Below, in pieces: positions 41,480 through 50,206 of a stretch of DNA of 64,000 nt. Source of the stretch: Burkholderia anthina (lineage in GTDB: Bacteria > Pseudomonadota > Gammaproteobacteria > Burkholderiales > Burkholderiaceae); contig NZ_LNJP01000003.1 of assembly GCF_001547525.1 (NCBI RefSeq), forward strand, positions 806,001 through 870,000. Reading direction: 5' to 3'. A program made the position numbers and the translations under genes. The notes below the pieces were generated by a model. It worked only from the letters and a program-made list of their open reading frames with translations, had not been told where the DNA came from and did not search any database. The stretch's first letter is position 1. Each line of letters opens with the position of its first letter.

Positions 41480-41989
41480 TCAGGCTTCGGCGGCCGCCGC
41501 GTCGCCGAGCCATTTGAACATCACGAAGCAGTCGACGAAGCCGAGCCGCGCGTGACGGTATGCGCGCGGCAGCCGGCCGACGATCTCGAACCCGAGCTTC
41601 TGCCACAGCGCGACCGCGACCTCGTTCGTCGCGACCACCGAATTGAACTGCATCGCGAGGAAACCGCGCTCGCGTGCGACCTGCTGCGAGTGTTCGCACA
41701 TCAGGCGCGCGACGCCGCGTCCGCGCGCGGCCTCGCTCACCATGTAGCCGCAGTTGCACACGTGCTTGCCCGGCCCGGCCGCGTTCGCCTTCAGGTAGTA
41801 CGAGCCAAGCAGCACGCCGTCCTCCTCGGCGATCCACGTGCAGAGCGGCGCGTCGAGCCACTGTGCGCGCGCCGCTTCCGGCGTCGGCTCCGGATCGAAT
41901 GCGTAGGTTTCCTGAGCAGCGACGATGGCGCGGTAGGTTGGCCAGAAGCGTGCGAAATCGTCGTCGGTCATCGGGCGGATCGTGATCAT
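41480..41989 (-). CDS. GNAT-family N-acetyltransferase
   Basis: A 169-residue acetyltransferase with the GNAT acetyl-CoA motif ARGRGVARLMCEHSQQ near residues 87-102 and FNSVVATNEVAVALWQKLGFEIVG, the usual motif B region. The start is the ATG at 41989 with GAGAG nearby. It ends 19 bases from the stop of the M29-like gene and is convergent with it. It may be unrelated to that locus, or modify its product; nothing in the sequence decides this. Confidence 0.9.
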   Translation of the reverse strand: MITIRPMTDDDFARFWPTYRAIVAAQETYAFDPEPTPEAARAQWLDAPLCTWIAEEDGVLLGSYYLKANAAGPGKHVCNCGYMVSEAARGRGVARLMCEHSQQVARERGFLAMQFNSVVATNEVAVALWQKLGFEIVGRLPRAYRHARLGFVDCFVMFKWLGDAAAAEA

Positions 41990-42350
41990 GCGGGTTCTCT
42001 CGTGCGGGTGATGTCGGCAGGCAGGCCAGCGATCGTACCGCGATTCATCGACGCTCGCCGGCGCGCAACGCCGCGCTGCGATACGCGCCCCTCATCACAC
42101 CATCGACCGTGGCCATTCGACCGAATCGCCACGCTTCGAACCGGATGAAAGAATGATCTTCGTCCGTGAAGCCGGCATCACTGCCTGAAACCTCGAGCCA
42201 TGAAGACGCCGCGTGCGTGTCGGCCGCAACGCCGCCGCGATACGGATTGCCTCGTTCCAGCCACCTTTTTGTAGCTTATAAGTTACAATGCTTTCCAGGT
42301 TCGAACAGGCGCGCGAAGGAACACTGGTCGAACTGAAAACGGAGGCAAAC
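41990..42350. other. Intergenic region before the orphan antitoxin
   Basis: I see no gene. The toxin that usually precedes this antitoxin type is absent; the frames here are short, lack ribosome binding sites and do not resemble RelE. The end of the region is AT-rich and carries the antitoxin promoter and operator-like repeat. Confidence 0.6.
42270..42287. promoter_or_regulatory. Imperfect palindrome over the antitoxin promoter
   Basis: TGTAGCTTATAAGTTACA is symmetrical except for one mismatched pair and has the core CTTATAAG. It lies 63 bases before the antitoxin start, where TATAAG could serve as -10. Autoregulation by the antitoxin is the likely role. Confidence 0.55.
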
Positions 42351-42680
42351 ATGAACAAGCTCAAAGGCGCGGTATCGCACCACGACGCGGAAGTCGTCGA
42401 GCTCGGCGCCGACCGCGAACTCGCGGTGGCCTATCTGCGCGTCGCAATGGAGTCGCTCGACGATCCCGACAACCGCGGGGCCGGCCTGCTCGCGCTGCGC
42501 ACGGTCGCGGAAGCGTACGGCGGGCTCGGCGCGGTCGCGACCGAGGCCGGCATCAGCCGCGAATCGCTGTATCGCACGCTGTCCCCGAACGGCAACCCGA
42601 CGCTGAAGACCCTGCTCGCGGTGCTCAAGACCGTCGGCCTGCGCCTGTCCGTCGTTCCCGCACAGCCGTCGCACGCGTAA
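42351..42680 (+). CDS. Orphan addiction-module antidote protein (HigA2-like)
   Basis: A 109-residue protein of the putative addiction module antidote family. It has a short N-terminal beta-rich part and a C-terminal XRE helix-turn-helix with LGAVATEAGISRESLYRTLSP and TLKTLLAVLKTVGLRLSV. GGAGG precedes ATG 42351; an ATG at 42288 sits inside the promoter palindrome and is rejected. Family members are normally encoded just after a RelE/HigB-type toxin gene, but no such gene precedes it here, so it is an orphan that may act as a regulator or cross-neutralise another toxin. Confidence 0.87.
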   Translation: MNKLKGAVSHHDAEVVELGADRELAVAYLRVAMESLDDPDNRGAGLLALRTVAEAYGGLGAVATEAGISRESLYRTLSPNGNPTLKTLLAVLKTVGLRLSVVPAQPSHA

Positions 42681-42704
42681 CGGGCGCACGTCACGCCTGC
42701 CCGC

Positions 42705-44723
42705 TCACGGCCTGACCATCCATACGAGCAGCATCTCGCCCGGCGCGGCCGTCGTCCCCGGCGGCCGATGCTCGATCGTCGGCTCGACCGCCAAAGCTTG
42801 CGCGATCGCCGCCGCATCGTCGATCGTCGTCGTGCGCACGAACGTCATCAGCCGCGCCGGCCGGCGCAGCGTCTCGCGATACAGCGCGCCGTACCACAGC
42901 GGGCGCATGCCGAGCGCGTCCTGCAGCACGTACGGATAACGCCACAGCCGCAGCACGAAGCGGCTGTCCGGGTGGGCCGGATCGACGCGGACGAACACGC
43001 GCCGCGTGCTTTCGCCGTGCGTATAGCGCGGCAGCACCGGCAGCGCGTCGGCCGGCGCCTGCGGCAACAGCCAGCGCAGCGCGGTGGCCGGCGACCACGG
43101 CGTCGCACGCTGCCAGCCGGCCTGCGCGAGATGGCGGTCGAGCGTGTCCGACGTCACGCTCCATTGCAGCGGCAGATACTCCTCGCGGTCGCCGCCGATC
43201 TCGGTGCGCCGCGTCGGCACGCGCTGCCACCCGCCGCGCCGCCACTGGTCGACCGTCATCGCGACCACGTCGCCGGCATGCGGGCGCGATGCGCGATCGA
43301 TCTGCCATTGCGCGGGAACCGTCCATACGCCGGCCGTCGCGAGCACGACCACCATCGCGACGAGCGCGCCTCTCGGCTGCACGTGTTCGCGCACGCGCCA
43401 GTACGCGTAGGCGCCGGCGAGCAACGCGAACCACGCGAGCCCGAGGCTCCAGCCGCCCAGCAGACCCGACAACCAGGTATCGCCCACGTACAGCCGCGCA
43501 AAACCGCCGAGCACGATCCACAGCACGACCGCCGTCACGACCGGAATGCGCCACGGCGCGGGCCGGTCGCGCGTCAGCACCCAGCCGAGACCGCTGCTCG
43601 CGAGGATCGCGAACGCGGCGTCGGCATCGGGCAGCGGCACGTGCGGCGCGCCGGGCGGCAGGCTCGCCGGCGTCGCGCCGGGCACGCTCGCGCCGAACAC
43701 CGGCACGAGCACGACGGCGACGCCGACCGTCGCGAGCCACCATGCAGCCGTCAGCCAGCAGCGATGGATCATCAGCCAGACGAGAAACGCGGCCGCGACG
43801 ATCAGCCCCGTGTCGTGCCCGTGCAGCACGGCGAGCGCGCTCATCGCGGCGTCGACGGGCGGCGTGCGCAGGTTCTGCAGGAACGCGTACAGCGCGATGT
43901 CCGCATGCATCAGCGGGTCGTTCGCAACGACGTTCCGCACGATTCCCGCGAACAGCCACACGCAGCCGATAAACAGCAGCGCGAGCACGGGCACCGCGCC
44001 CGGCAACGCGCGCAAGCGGGCGATCGCGCCGTGCAATCGCGCGCCGACCCGCGGCCAGCGGCGCGCGCACGCGTGCACGACGTCGGCGAGCGCACGGCGC
44101 AGCAGCGGCCAGCCGCGCCGCAGCGCGACGCGCACGCCGATCCATACCAGCGCGACCAGCGCGGCCACGACCAGCAGGATGGCGGCGACCCGCACGCTGA
44201 TCGCCGCGGCCAGTGCGGCCGATGCGCCGAACAGAATGCCGGGCGCGACGTGCACGGGCGCCCACACGAGTGCCGAGATCACGTTGACCGGATAGAACGA
44301 CCGGCGCGGCAGCGTCGCGCAGCCGACGACGACCGGCACCACCGCCCGCACCGGTGCGAGAAAGCGCGCGAGCACGATGCTCTTCATGCCGTGACGCAAC
44401 ACGAATTCCTCGCCGCGCGCGTACGCGCTCGCGTAGCCGAAGCGCACCCATGCGTTGCGGATCATCCCGCGGTAACGTCGCCCGAGTTCGTAGCTGATCC
44501 CGTCGCCGATCACCGCGCCGACGGCCGCGACGCCGATCGTCACCCATGCATCGAGCGCGCCCGCGCCGATCAGCGCGCCGGCCGCGAACATCACGGCGCC
44601 GGCCGGCACGACCGTGCCGATCAGCGCGATCGCCTCGGCGCACGCGGCCACGAATACGATGGCCAGCACGAGCAGCGGATGCGCGCCGATCGCGCCGATC
44701 CACGCATGGATCGTGTCGCTCAT
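42705..44723 (-). CDS. DedA-PAP2-LssY fusion membrane protein
   Basis: A 672-residue inner-membrane protein of three modules. Residues 1 to about 200 form a DedA/SNARE-associated domain with the family motif around GDGISYELGRRYRG and FLAPVRAVVPVVVG. Residues about 245-440 form a PAP2-like helical domain, and from about 465 there is a soluble LssY-C domain. DedA proteins act in lipid flipping and PAP2 enzymes dephosphorylate lipids. However, the PAP2 catalytic motifs are not intact: where SRx5Hx3D is expected the chain reads ARLYVGDTWLSG (409-420), and no PSGH is seen. GGGAG precedes the start. Confidence 0.9.
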   Translation of the reverse strand: MSDTIHAWIGAIGAHPLLVLAIVFVAACAEAIALIGTVVPAGAVMFAAGALIGAGALDAWVTIGVAAVGAVIGDGISYELGRRYRGMIRNAWVRFGYASAYARGEEFVLRHGMKSIVLARFLAPVRAVVPVVVGCATLPRRSFYPVNVISALVWAPVHVAPGILFGASAALAAAISVRVAAILLVVAALVALVWIGVRVALRRGWPLLRRALADVVHACARRWPRVGARLHGAIARLRALPGAVPVLALLFIGCVWLFAGIVRNVVANDPLMHADIALYAFLQNLRTPPVDAAMSALAVLHGHDTGLIVAAAFLVWLMIHRCWLTAAWWLATVGVAVVLVPVFGASVPGATPASLPPGAPHVPLPDADAAFAILASSGLGWVLTRDRPAPWRIPVVTAVVLWIVLGGFARLYVGDTWLSGLLGGWSLGLAWFALLAGAYAYWRVREHVQPRGALVAMVVVLATAGVWTVPAQWQIDRASRPHAGDVVAMTVDQWRRGGWQRVPTRRTEIGGDREEYLPLQWSVTSDTLDRHLAQAGWQRATPWSPATALRWLLPQAPADALPVLPRYTHGESTRRVFVRVDPAHPDSRFVLRLWRYPYVLQDALGMRPLWYGALYRETLRRPARLMTFVRTTTIDDAAAIAQALAVEPTIEHRPPGTTAAPGEMLLVWMVRP

Positions 44724-44845
44724 CGCACACTCCCGACCGGGCCGGCCCGGTGTGCGAACGCCGGGCCGGCAGGGGCATTGGATACGTTCATCGCAACATG
44801 TACACGCTCGCGCCGCCGTCGGGGTTCAGGGGGCAAGGTCGCGGC

Positions 44846-45298
44846 TCAATCGAACTCGTGCTGCCGCGCGTCGGCCTCGAGCGGCGCATCGTGGTAGCCG
44901 ACCGTCGCGATCTCGTGCAGGTAGCGCGCAAGAAACGCGCCGATCGAGCCGGCGGCCTCGTATTGATGTACGTGACGGAATTCGTGGGTCAGCAGGCGGC
45001 GCGTGTCGTGCCCGCGCAGCACGTACACCGCATGACCGAGCGTGAGGCCGATCGTCCCGGGCGACAGCAGCCCGGTCTCGCGGGCGATCTCGGCAAGCGT
45101 TGGCGTATCGGGAAACGGCATGCGATCGACCGCCACCACGCGAATGAGGTCCGGCTGCACGACGCCCACCGCGCGCGCATCGTCGGCTTGCGCGGGCGTC
45201 AGCGGCGCGCCCCGCGCGAGCCCGCTCGCCGCCTCGGCTTCGGCCCAGGCGAGCGCGGCGGGCAGCGCGGACGGCAGCATATCGGCCAGGTCGATCAT
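44846..45298 (-). CDS. Conserved hypothetical protein with HExxH motif
   Basis: A 150-residue protein with HEFRHVHQYE (His105, Glu106, His109), the zinc-metalloprotease signature, followed by a helical tail with YHEIA-like residues. It is soluble and has no signal peptide. Small proteins of this sort resemble DUF4157-type peptidase domains. The ATG at 45298 has GGGGAG upstream. It is likely a single-gene unit behind the DedA fusion gene, with 122 bases between. Substrate unknown. Confidence 0.75.
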   Translation of the reverse strand: MIDLADMLPSALPAALAWAEAEAASGLARGAPLTPAQADDARAVGVVQPDLIRVVAVDRMPFPDTPTLAEIARETGLLSPGTIGLTLGHAVYVLRGHDTRRLLTHEFRHVHQYEAAGSIGAFLARYLHEIATVGYHDAPLEADARQHEFD

Positions 45299-45630
45299 CG
45301 CGGGCTCCCCGGTTCGCGCAGTGGCATCGCGCACCAGTTTAGTCCCGATTCGGCACGGTTCGCGGGGCGGTTGCGGCGACGGCGCGCCGGGCCGCGTCGG
45401 ACGTCACGACCCCTCCGGGAATACCCTGATTCGCCCGGGCTGGCGCCGTGCCATTCCGCGTGAATTATTTCGTGTCGGTGGGCATTTCGCGACCCACCAT
45501 CCTGAAAATTTCGCGAACGAGTACCGTTTTCGGGTTCGGGGGCATATATTGGTCAGAAGAACGGCCGCGGCAACACCCGGACAGCAACGACAGCAGCACG
45601 CGGCGTCATCCCGAAGAGGACCGCTGGAAG
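45299..45630. other. Divergent intergenic region before the LuxR-type regulator
   Basis: No gene supported. It includes the inverted repeat GGTGGG-N10-CCCACC (45477-45498), a twice-repeated ATTTCGCGA, and a TA-rich CATATATT near 45543 that may be a -10 element for the two-component genes. Confidence 0.55.
45477..45498. promoter_or_regulatory. GGTGGG-N10-CCCACC inverted repeat
   Basis: Perfect 6-bp arms spaced by ten bases (CATTTCGCGA), about 130 bases before the response regulator gene. ATTTCGCGA occurs again 25 bases on. The symmetry suggests a regulator site, possibly for the response regulator itself. Confidence 0.4.
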
Positions 45631-46278
45631 ATGATCAGGGTAATTCTGGCTGACGATCACGCAGTCATGCGGGACGGACTGCGTCACATCCTGGAAACGG
45701 CCGGCGGTTTCGAGATCGTCGGCGAGGCGAGCGACGGCTCGGGCACGCTCGCGCTGGCCGAGCGCGCCGCCGCCGACGTGCTGCTGCTCGACCTGTCGAT
45801 GCCCGCCCCCACCGGCATCGAGCTGATCCGGCTGGTCAAGCGCCAGGCGCCGTCGCTGCGCACGCTCGTGCTGACGATGCACGCGGAAACGCAGTACGCG
45901 GCACGCGCATTCAAGGCCGGCGCCATCGGCTATCTGACGAAGGACAGCGCGACCGCCGAGCTCGTCGAGGCCGTCGGCAAGGTGGCGGCGGGGGGCGTCT
46001 ACGTGAGCCCGTCCGCGGCCGAAAGCCTCGCTCGCACGTTGCGGGCGCCGGCTCATGCCCTGCCGCACGAGCGACTGTCCGCGCGCGAGCTCGACGTGAT
46101 GCGCCGCATCGTCACGGGCCGGACCGTCACGCAGATCGCGTGCGAACTCGCGCTGAGCGCGAAGACGGTCAGCACGTACAAGACGCGGATCCTCGAGAAG
46201 ATGGCGCTGCCGCACGAAGCCGCGCTGATCCGCTACGCGGTGCGCCACGATCTCGACCTCGGCACCGACGACGCATGA
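45631..46278 (+). CDS. NarL/FixJ-family response regulator
   Basis: A 215-residue response regulator with receiver acidic pair Asp8-Asp9, phospho-acceptor Asp54 in LLLDLSMPA and a conserved Lys in YLTKDSA. The C-terminal LuxR helix-turn-helix is LSARELDVMRRIVTGRTVTQIACELALSA split by the usual turn. It overlaps the following kinase gene (ATGA), so regulator and kinase are produced together. The start is ATG 45631; the longer frame is not supported. Confidence 0.92.
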   Translation: MIRVILADDHAVMRDGLRHILETAGGFEIVGEASDGSGTLALAERAAADVLLLDLSMPAPTGIELIRLVKRQAPSLRTLVLTMHAETQYAARAFKAGAIGYLTKDSATAELVEAVGKVAAGGVYVSPSAAESLARTLRAPAHALPHERLSARELDVMRRIVTGRTVTQIACELALSAKTVSTYKTRILEKMALPHEAALIRYAVRHDLDLGTDDA

Positions 46279-48074
46279 CGGCCGCCTTCCCCCTCCCGCC
46301 CGTCCCGCCGCCGTCGGACGACGACGGTCCGGATACGTCGCGCCTGTTCATGTCGTCGCTGCCGCCGGGCCGACGCGAGCGGCGGCTCGCGCTCGCGACG
46401 GTGCTCGTCTCGGCCGTGATCTTCGCCGCGCTCGCGCCGTTCGCAGCGATCCCGCTCGCGCCGGGCTGGGCGTTCATTCCCGTGTACCAGTCGGCGATCG
46501 TCGTCAACGACATGGTGACGGCCGGCCTGCTGCTCGGCCAGTACGCGATCCTGCGCGAGAAGCCGCTGCTCGTGCTGGCGGGCGGTTACCTGTTCACGGC
46601 GTTCATGGCCGGCACGCACATGCTGACCTTCCCCGGCCTGTTCGCGCCCACCGGCCTGCTCGGCGCCGGCGAACAGACCACCGCGTGGCTGTACCTGTTC
46701 TGGCATGGCGGCTTTCCGCTGTCGGTCGCCGCGTACGCATTGCTGCGCGCGACCTCGCGCGGGCGTGCGGTGCCGGCCCCGCAGCGTCGCGCGGCGATTC
46801 CGGTCGTCCTCTGCATCGCGGCCGCAGGCGGCGCGACGGTCGCGCTCGCGCTGCTCGCGACCGCCGGCCACGACCTGCTGCCGCGCATCATGAGCGGCAA
46901 CCGGATGACCGCGACGATGACGAACGCGATCACGGTCGTCTGGGGGCTGAACCTGGTCGCGCTGATGCTGATGTGGCGGCAGCGGCGGCGCCATTCCGTG
47001 CTCGACCTGTGGGTGATGACGGTGCTCGTCGCGTGGCTGTTCGACATCGCGCTGTCGTCGATGCTGAACCACGGGCGCTTCGATCTCGGTTTCTATGCGG
47101 GGCGCGCATACGGTCTCGTCGCGTCGGGCGTCGTGCTGTTCGCGATGCTGTTCGAAAACGGCCGGCTGCATGCGCAGACGGTGCGCGCACTGGCGGGCGC
47201 CCGCTACCAGCATTTGCTCGTCGCGCAGAAAAGCGCGCAGTTGAACGACGCGAACGAACGGCTCGAACAGCGCGTCGCCGCGCGCACCGCGCAACTGAGC
47301 GCGTCGAACCGCGACCTGCGGCGCGAAGTCGAGGAGCGCGTGCGTGCCGAGCGGGCGCTGCAGGCGTCGCGCGAGGAGCTGCGCGAGATCGCGGCGATCA
47401 GCGCCAGCGCGCGCGAAGCCGAGCAGCGCCGCATCGCGCGCGAACTGCACGACGAACTGGCGCAGTCGCTCGCGGCGCTGAAGAACGACCTCGAATGGTT
47501 GATCGACCGCGTGCCGCAGGACGACGCGTCGCTCGCACGCAAGATCGCGGCGATGCATACGCTCGCACGCGGCGCGGTGGCCGCGACGCGCCGCATCGCG
47601 TCGGACCTGCGCCCGCTGATGCTCGACGATCTCGGCTTCGCGGCGGCGATGCAATGGCTCGTGGAGGATTTCCGGCACCGTCACGGAATCGCCTGTTCGC
47701 TGCACGTCGAGCCGCCCGAGCTGCAACTCGACGAGCCGTATGCGACGGCCGTGTTCCGCATCGCGCAGGAAGCGCTCGCGAATGTCGCGCGGCACGCGGC
47801 CGCGTCGCACGCGGCCGTCGAGCTCGTGTGCGGCGGCGAAGCGATCGCGCTGACGATACGCGACGACGGCGCGGGGTTCGATCCCGCGGTGCCGCGCAAG
47901 TCGAGTTCGTTCGGGCTGGTGGGGTTGCGCGAGCGCGCGTATCTGGTCGGCGGCACGCTGCGGATCGCGACGACACTCGGCGAAGGCACGACGGTGGAGG
48001 TGGATATTCCGGTGGCGTCCGTGCATGCGGCGATTGTGCATGAAGGACCCGGCGCGTTGCGGACGAAAGGCTGA
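46275..48074 (+). CDS. MASE4-domain sensor histidine kinase
   Basis: A 599-residue kinase. After about 40 residues a MASE4-type membrane region with about eight helices extends to near residue 295, then a coiled coil (LNDANERLEQRVAARTAQL), then a HisKA_3 domain with phospho-acceptor His392 in RRIARELHDELAQSL, and an HATPase domain with DDGAGFDP and GLVGLRERA. MASE4 is thought to sense a signal at or in the membrane. It is coupled to the preceding response regulator gene, its obvious partner. Confidence 0.92.
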   Translation: MTAAFPLPPVPPPSDDDGPDTSRLFMSSLPPGRRERRLALATVLVSAVIFAALAPFAAIPLAPGWAFIPVYQSAIVVNDMVTAGLLLGQYAILREKPLLVLAGGYLFTAFMAGTHMLTFPGLFAPTGLLGAGEQTTAWLYLFWHGGFPLSVAAYALLRATSRGRAVPAPQRRAAIPVVLCIAAAGGATVALALLATAGHDLLPRIMSGNRMTATMTNAITVVWGLNLVALMLMWRQRRRHSVLDLWVMTVLVAWLFDIALSSMLNHGRFDLGFYAGRAYGLVASGVVLFAMLFENGRLHAQTVRALAGARYQHLLVAQKSAQLNDANERLEQRVAARTAQLSASNRDLRREVEERVRAERALQASREELREIAAISASAREAEQRRIARELHDELAQSLAALKNDLEWLIDRVPQDDASLARKIAAMHTLARGAVAATRRIASDLRPLMLDDLGFAAAMQWLVEDFRHRHGIACSLHVEPPELQLDEPYATAVFRIAQEALANVARHAAASHAAVELVCGGEAIALTIRDDGAGFDPAVPRKSSSFGLVGLRERAYLVGGTLRIATTLGEGTTVEVDIPVASVHAAIVHEGPGALRTKG

Positions 48075-48114
48075 AGCGGTCAAAGCAACGGTAGCGGGAT
48101 GCTGCCGCGAGGGG

Positions 48115-48414
48115 TCAGTGGTAGTCCTCTTCGCGCTGATGCCGAACGGCCAAGACCGTGACTTGTTCTGCACTTTCGATCTCGAACAGGAGCACATAGC
48201 CTGACGTGCCGAAGGAAACGATGAGTTCACGCAGGAAGGGATTGCTCCCATCCAGCTTGCGGCAGGTAAACGGAAACAATCGCAACATGGCCACACCTCG
48301 TTCGATCGCTTCCAATGCCCTCGCTGCCGCTTCCTCATCACGTTCGACGAGATATCGATACAGTCGCACCAAGTCTTCGCGCGCCGCACGCGTATATCTG
48401 ACTTGGTAACTCAA
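48115..48414 (-). CDS. RelE/ParE-family toxin
   Basis: A 99-residue toxin of the RelE/ParE superfamily with YTRAAREDLVRLYRYLVERDEEAA at the N-terminus and the closing VLAVRHQREEDY. It overlaps the upstream antitoxin by 4 bases (ATGA), the usual order for ParD/ParE-like modules. ParE-type toxins inhibit gyrase and RelE types cut mRNA; the sequence does not settle which applies. Confidence 0.9.
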   Translation of the reverse strand: MSYQVRYTRAAREDLVRLYRYLVERDEEAAARALEAIERGVAMLRLFPFTCRKLDGSNPFLRELIVSFGTSGYVLLFEIESAEQVTVLAVRHQREEDYH

Positions 48415-48686
48415 TCCGCCGCCTTCTTCGAACGAGCCGCTTTCAGCATGGACTCGAGCTCGCGCTGAACGTCGGCGGCATCGATGTATTCGCCCGTGCG
48501 TCGCGCCTCGTCGCGAGACGCCAAACCTCGTGCGACGAACTCGCGCTGCAAGCGTCGCCGAGCGATGCCATCACGCAACGCCGACTCCATGAACGCAGAC
48601 AGCGTCTCGTTTTCCGCAAGAACTGATTCCGCTTCCTCGCGCAACTGCGGATCGACTCGCAGCGCGGGCATCGTGGCCGTTTTCAT
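48411..48686 (-). CDS. Ribbon-helix-helix antitoxin
   Basis: A 91-residue antitoxin of the CopG/YlcI type: PALRVDPQLREEAESVLAEN forms the ribbon-helix-helix, and the C-terminal charged tail neutralises the toxin. It is the first gene of the module. A perfect 14-bp palindrome lies 15 bases upstream of its start, overlapping the expected promoter, as is usual for autoregulated modules. Confidence 0.9.
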   Translation of the reverse strand: MKTATMPALRVDPQLREEAESVLAENETLSAFMESALRDGIARRRLQREFVARGLASRDEARRTGEYIDAADVQRELESMLKAARSKKAAD

Positions 48687-48700
48687 CGCACCCTCCGTGC

Positions 48701-48714
48701 ATTACATATGTAAT
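48701..48714. promoter_or_regulatory. Palindromic operator of the toxin-antitoxin module
   Basis: ATTACATATGTAAT is fully self-complementary and lies directly before the antitoxin gene, with TATTAC on the minus strand. It is the natural binding site for the ribbon-helix-helix antitoxin. Confidence 0.65.
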
Positions 48715-48784
48715 ACATGGTAGCACATCGGCCCGAATCGACGACACTCGACCGTTCGTTCTAGTCGAGCTGTCGACGAAACGC

Positions 48785-50095
48785 TCACGCCCGCGCCGCC
48801 ACCATCCCCCGCTCCGAGCGCGTCCACGCGACCAGCGCGCCGACGCCGAGCAGCGCGAGGCACACGATCGGCACGATCATCGGCCCGAACGCGGTGCCCG
48901 TCACCTTGCCCGCGAACGGCATCAGGTTCTGGCTGAAGAAGCCGCCGAGGTTGCCGATCGAGTTGATCGCCGCGACGCTCGCGGCCGCCCGCGCGCCGGT
49001 GAAGTAACGCGGCGGCATCGACCAGAAGCACGGATACAGCAGCGGGATGCACGCGCCGCCGAGCACCAGCGCGATGAAGCGCAGCGGCGTGGACGGCAGC
49101 ACGAGGCTCAGCAGGAAGCCGAGCGCACCGAGCGCCGCGACGATCGCGATCGTGCGCAGGATGCTCTTCGCGCGGCGCAGCTTCGCCGGCAGCCACACCA
49201 GCAGCACCACCGCGAGCGCCCACGGCAGCATGCTCAGGAAGCCGTTCGTCGCGCTCGACACGCCGAACGATTTCACGAGCGTCGGCAGCCAGTACGTGAC
49301 GCCGTACAGCGACGTCGACATCAGCATGTAGGTCGCCGCGAACAGCATCACGCGCGGATCGAGCAGCGCCTTCCACGGCTGCCCGTGCTCGGCCTGCGCC
49401 GGCTTCTCGCGCTCCAGCGCGGCCGCGACGATCTGCTTCTCGCGCTCGTCGAGGAACGGCGCTTCGCGGAACGACGCGGGCAGCACGCGGAACACGACGA
49501 TCGCGACGATCACGGCCGGAATGCCCGTCGCGACGAACACCCACTGCCAGCCCGCGAGCCCCCATACGCCGTTCAGGCTCAGCAGCACGCCGCCGACCAG
49601 CGAGCCGAGCATGTTCGCGAGCGCGCTGCCGAGCGTGAAGATGCCGAGCACCTTCGCGCGGTAGCTCTGCGGGAACCACAGCGTCAGGTAGTAGATCACG
49701 CCCGGATAGAAGCCGGCCTCGGCGATGCCGAGCAGGAAGCGCAGCGAGCAGAACGCGGGCATCGACGTGGTGAAGCCCATCAGCACCGTGATGAGCCCCC
49801 AGGTCAGCATGATCCGCGCGAGCCACACGCGTGCGCCGTAACGATGCAGCGCGAGCGTGCTCGGCACCTCGAACAGCAGGTAGCCGATGAAGAACAGCGA
49901 CGACGCGAGCCCGAACGCGGCTTCCGTCATCCCGAGGCTGCGCACCATCTGCAGTTTCGCGAAACCGACGTTCTGCCGGTCGATGAACGCGATCAGGAAC
50001 ATCACGACGAGGATGGGCAGCAGGCGCCGCGCCATCTTCGACATGATGCGCTGTTCTTCGGCGGACGCGGGGTCCAGGGTGTCGGTAGCGTTCAC
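48785..50095 (-). CDS. MFS carrier, anion:cation symporter (phthalate permease) type
   Basis: A 436-residue carrier with twelve predicted membrane helices. After helix 1 it reads DRQNVGFAKLQMVRSLGMTEAAFGLASSLFFIGY split over the loop, the hallmark of the ACS family, with RFLLGIAEAGFYPGVIYYLTLWF in helix 4. I chose a GTG start at 50095, preceded by AAGGAG. Relatives move carboxylates such as phthalate, tartrate or hexuronates. It follows the binding-protein gene by 111 bases and may share its message. Confidence 0.87.
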   Translation of the reverse strand: MNATDTLDPASAEEQRIMSKMARRLLPILVVMFLIAFIDRQNVGFAKLQMVRSLGMTEAAFGLASSLFFIGYLLFEVPSTLALHRYGARVWLARIMLTWGLITVLMGFTTSMPAFCSLRFLLGIAEAGFYPGVIYYLTLWFPQSYRAKVLGIFTLGSALANMLGSLVGGVLLSLNGVWGLAGWQWVFVATGIPAVIVAIVVFRVLPASFREAPFLDEREKQIVAAALEREKPAQAEHGQPWKALLDPRVMLFAATYMLMSTSLYGVTYWLPTLVKSFGVSSATNGFLSMLPWALAVVLLVWLPAKLRRAKSILRTIAIVAALGALGFLLSLVLPSTPLRFIALVLGGACIPLLYPCFWSMPPRYFTGARAAASVAAINSIGNLGGFFSQNLMPFAGKVTGTAFGPMIVPIVCLALLGVGALVAWTRSERGMVAARA

Positions 50096-50206
50096 TTCAG
50101 GCTCCTTCGTGAATCGGTTGCGTATCGGTTGAATCGGCGCCGCGCGGAACGAGCGCGCCGGCGCCACGTGGTTCGATGAATGGAATCGGCTCGCGGCCCG
50201 CGTGGC

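Noticed and set aside
42288..42350. Upstream ATG of the antitoxin gene
   Set aside because: It follows directly on the promoter palindrome without a binding site, whereas GGAGG precedes the ATG at 42351.
42768..44897. Plus-strand open frame of 709 codons opposite the DedA fusion gene
   Set aside because: The opposite strand encodes a recognisable three-domain membrane protein with a good ribosome binding site; this frame is low-complexity Arg/His/Ala.
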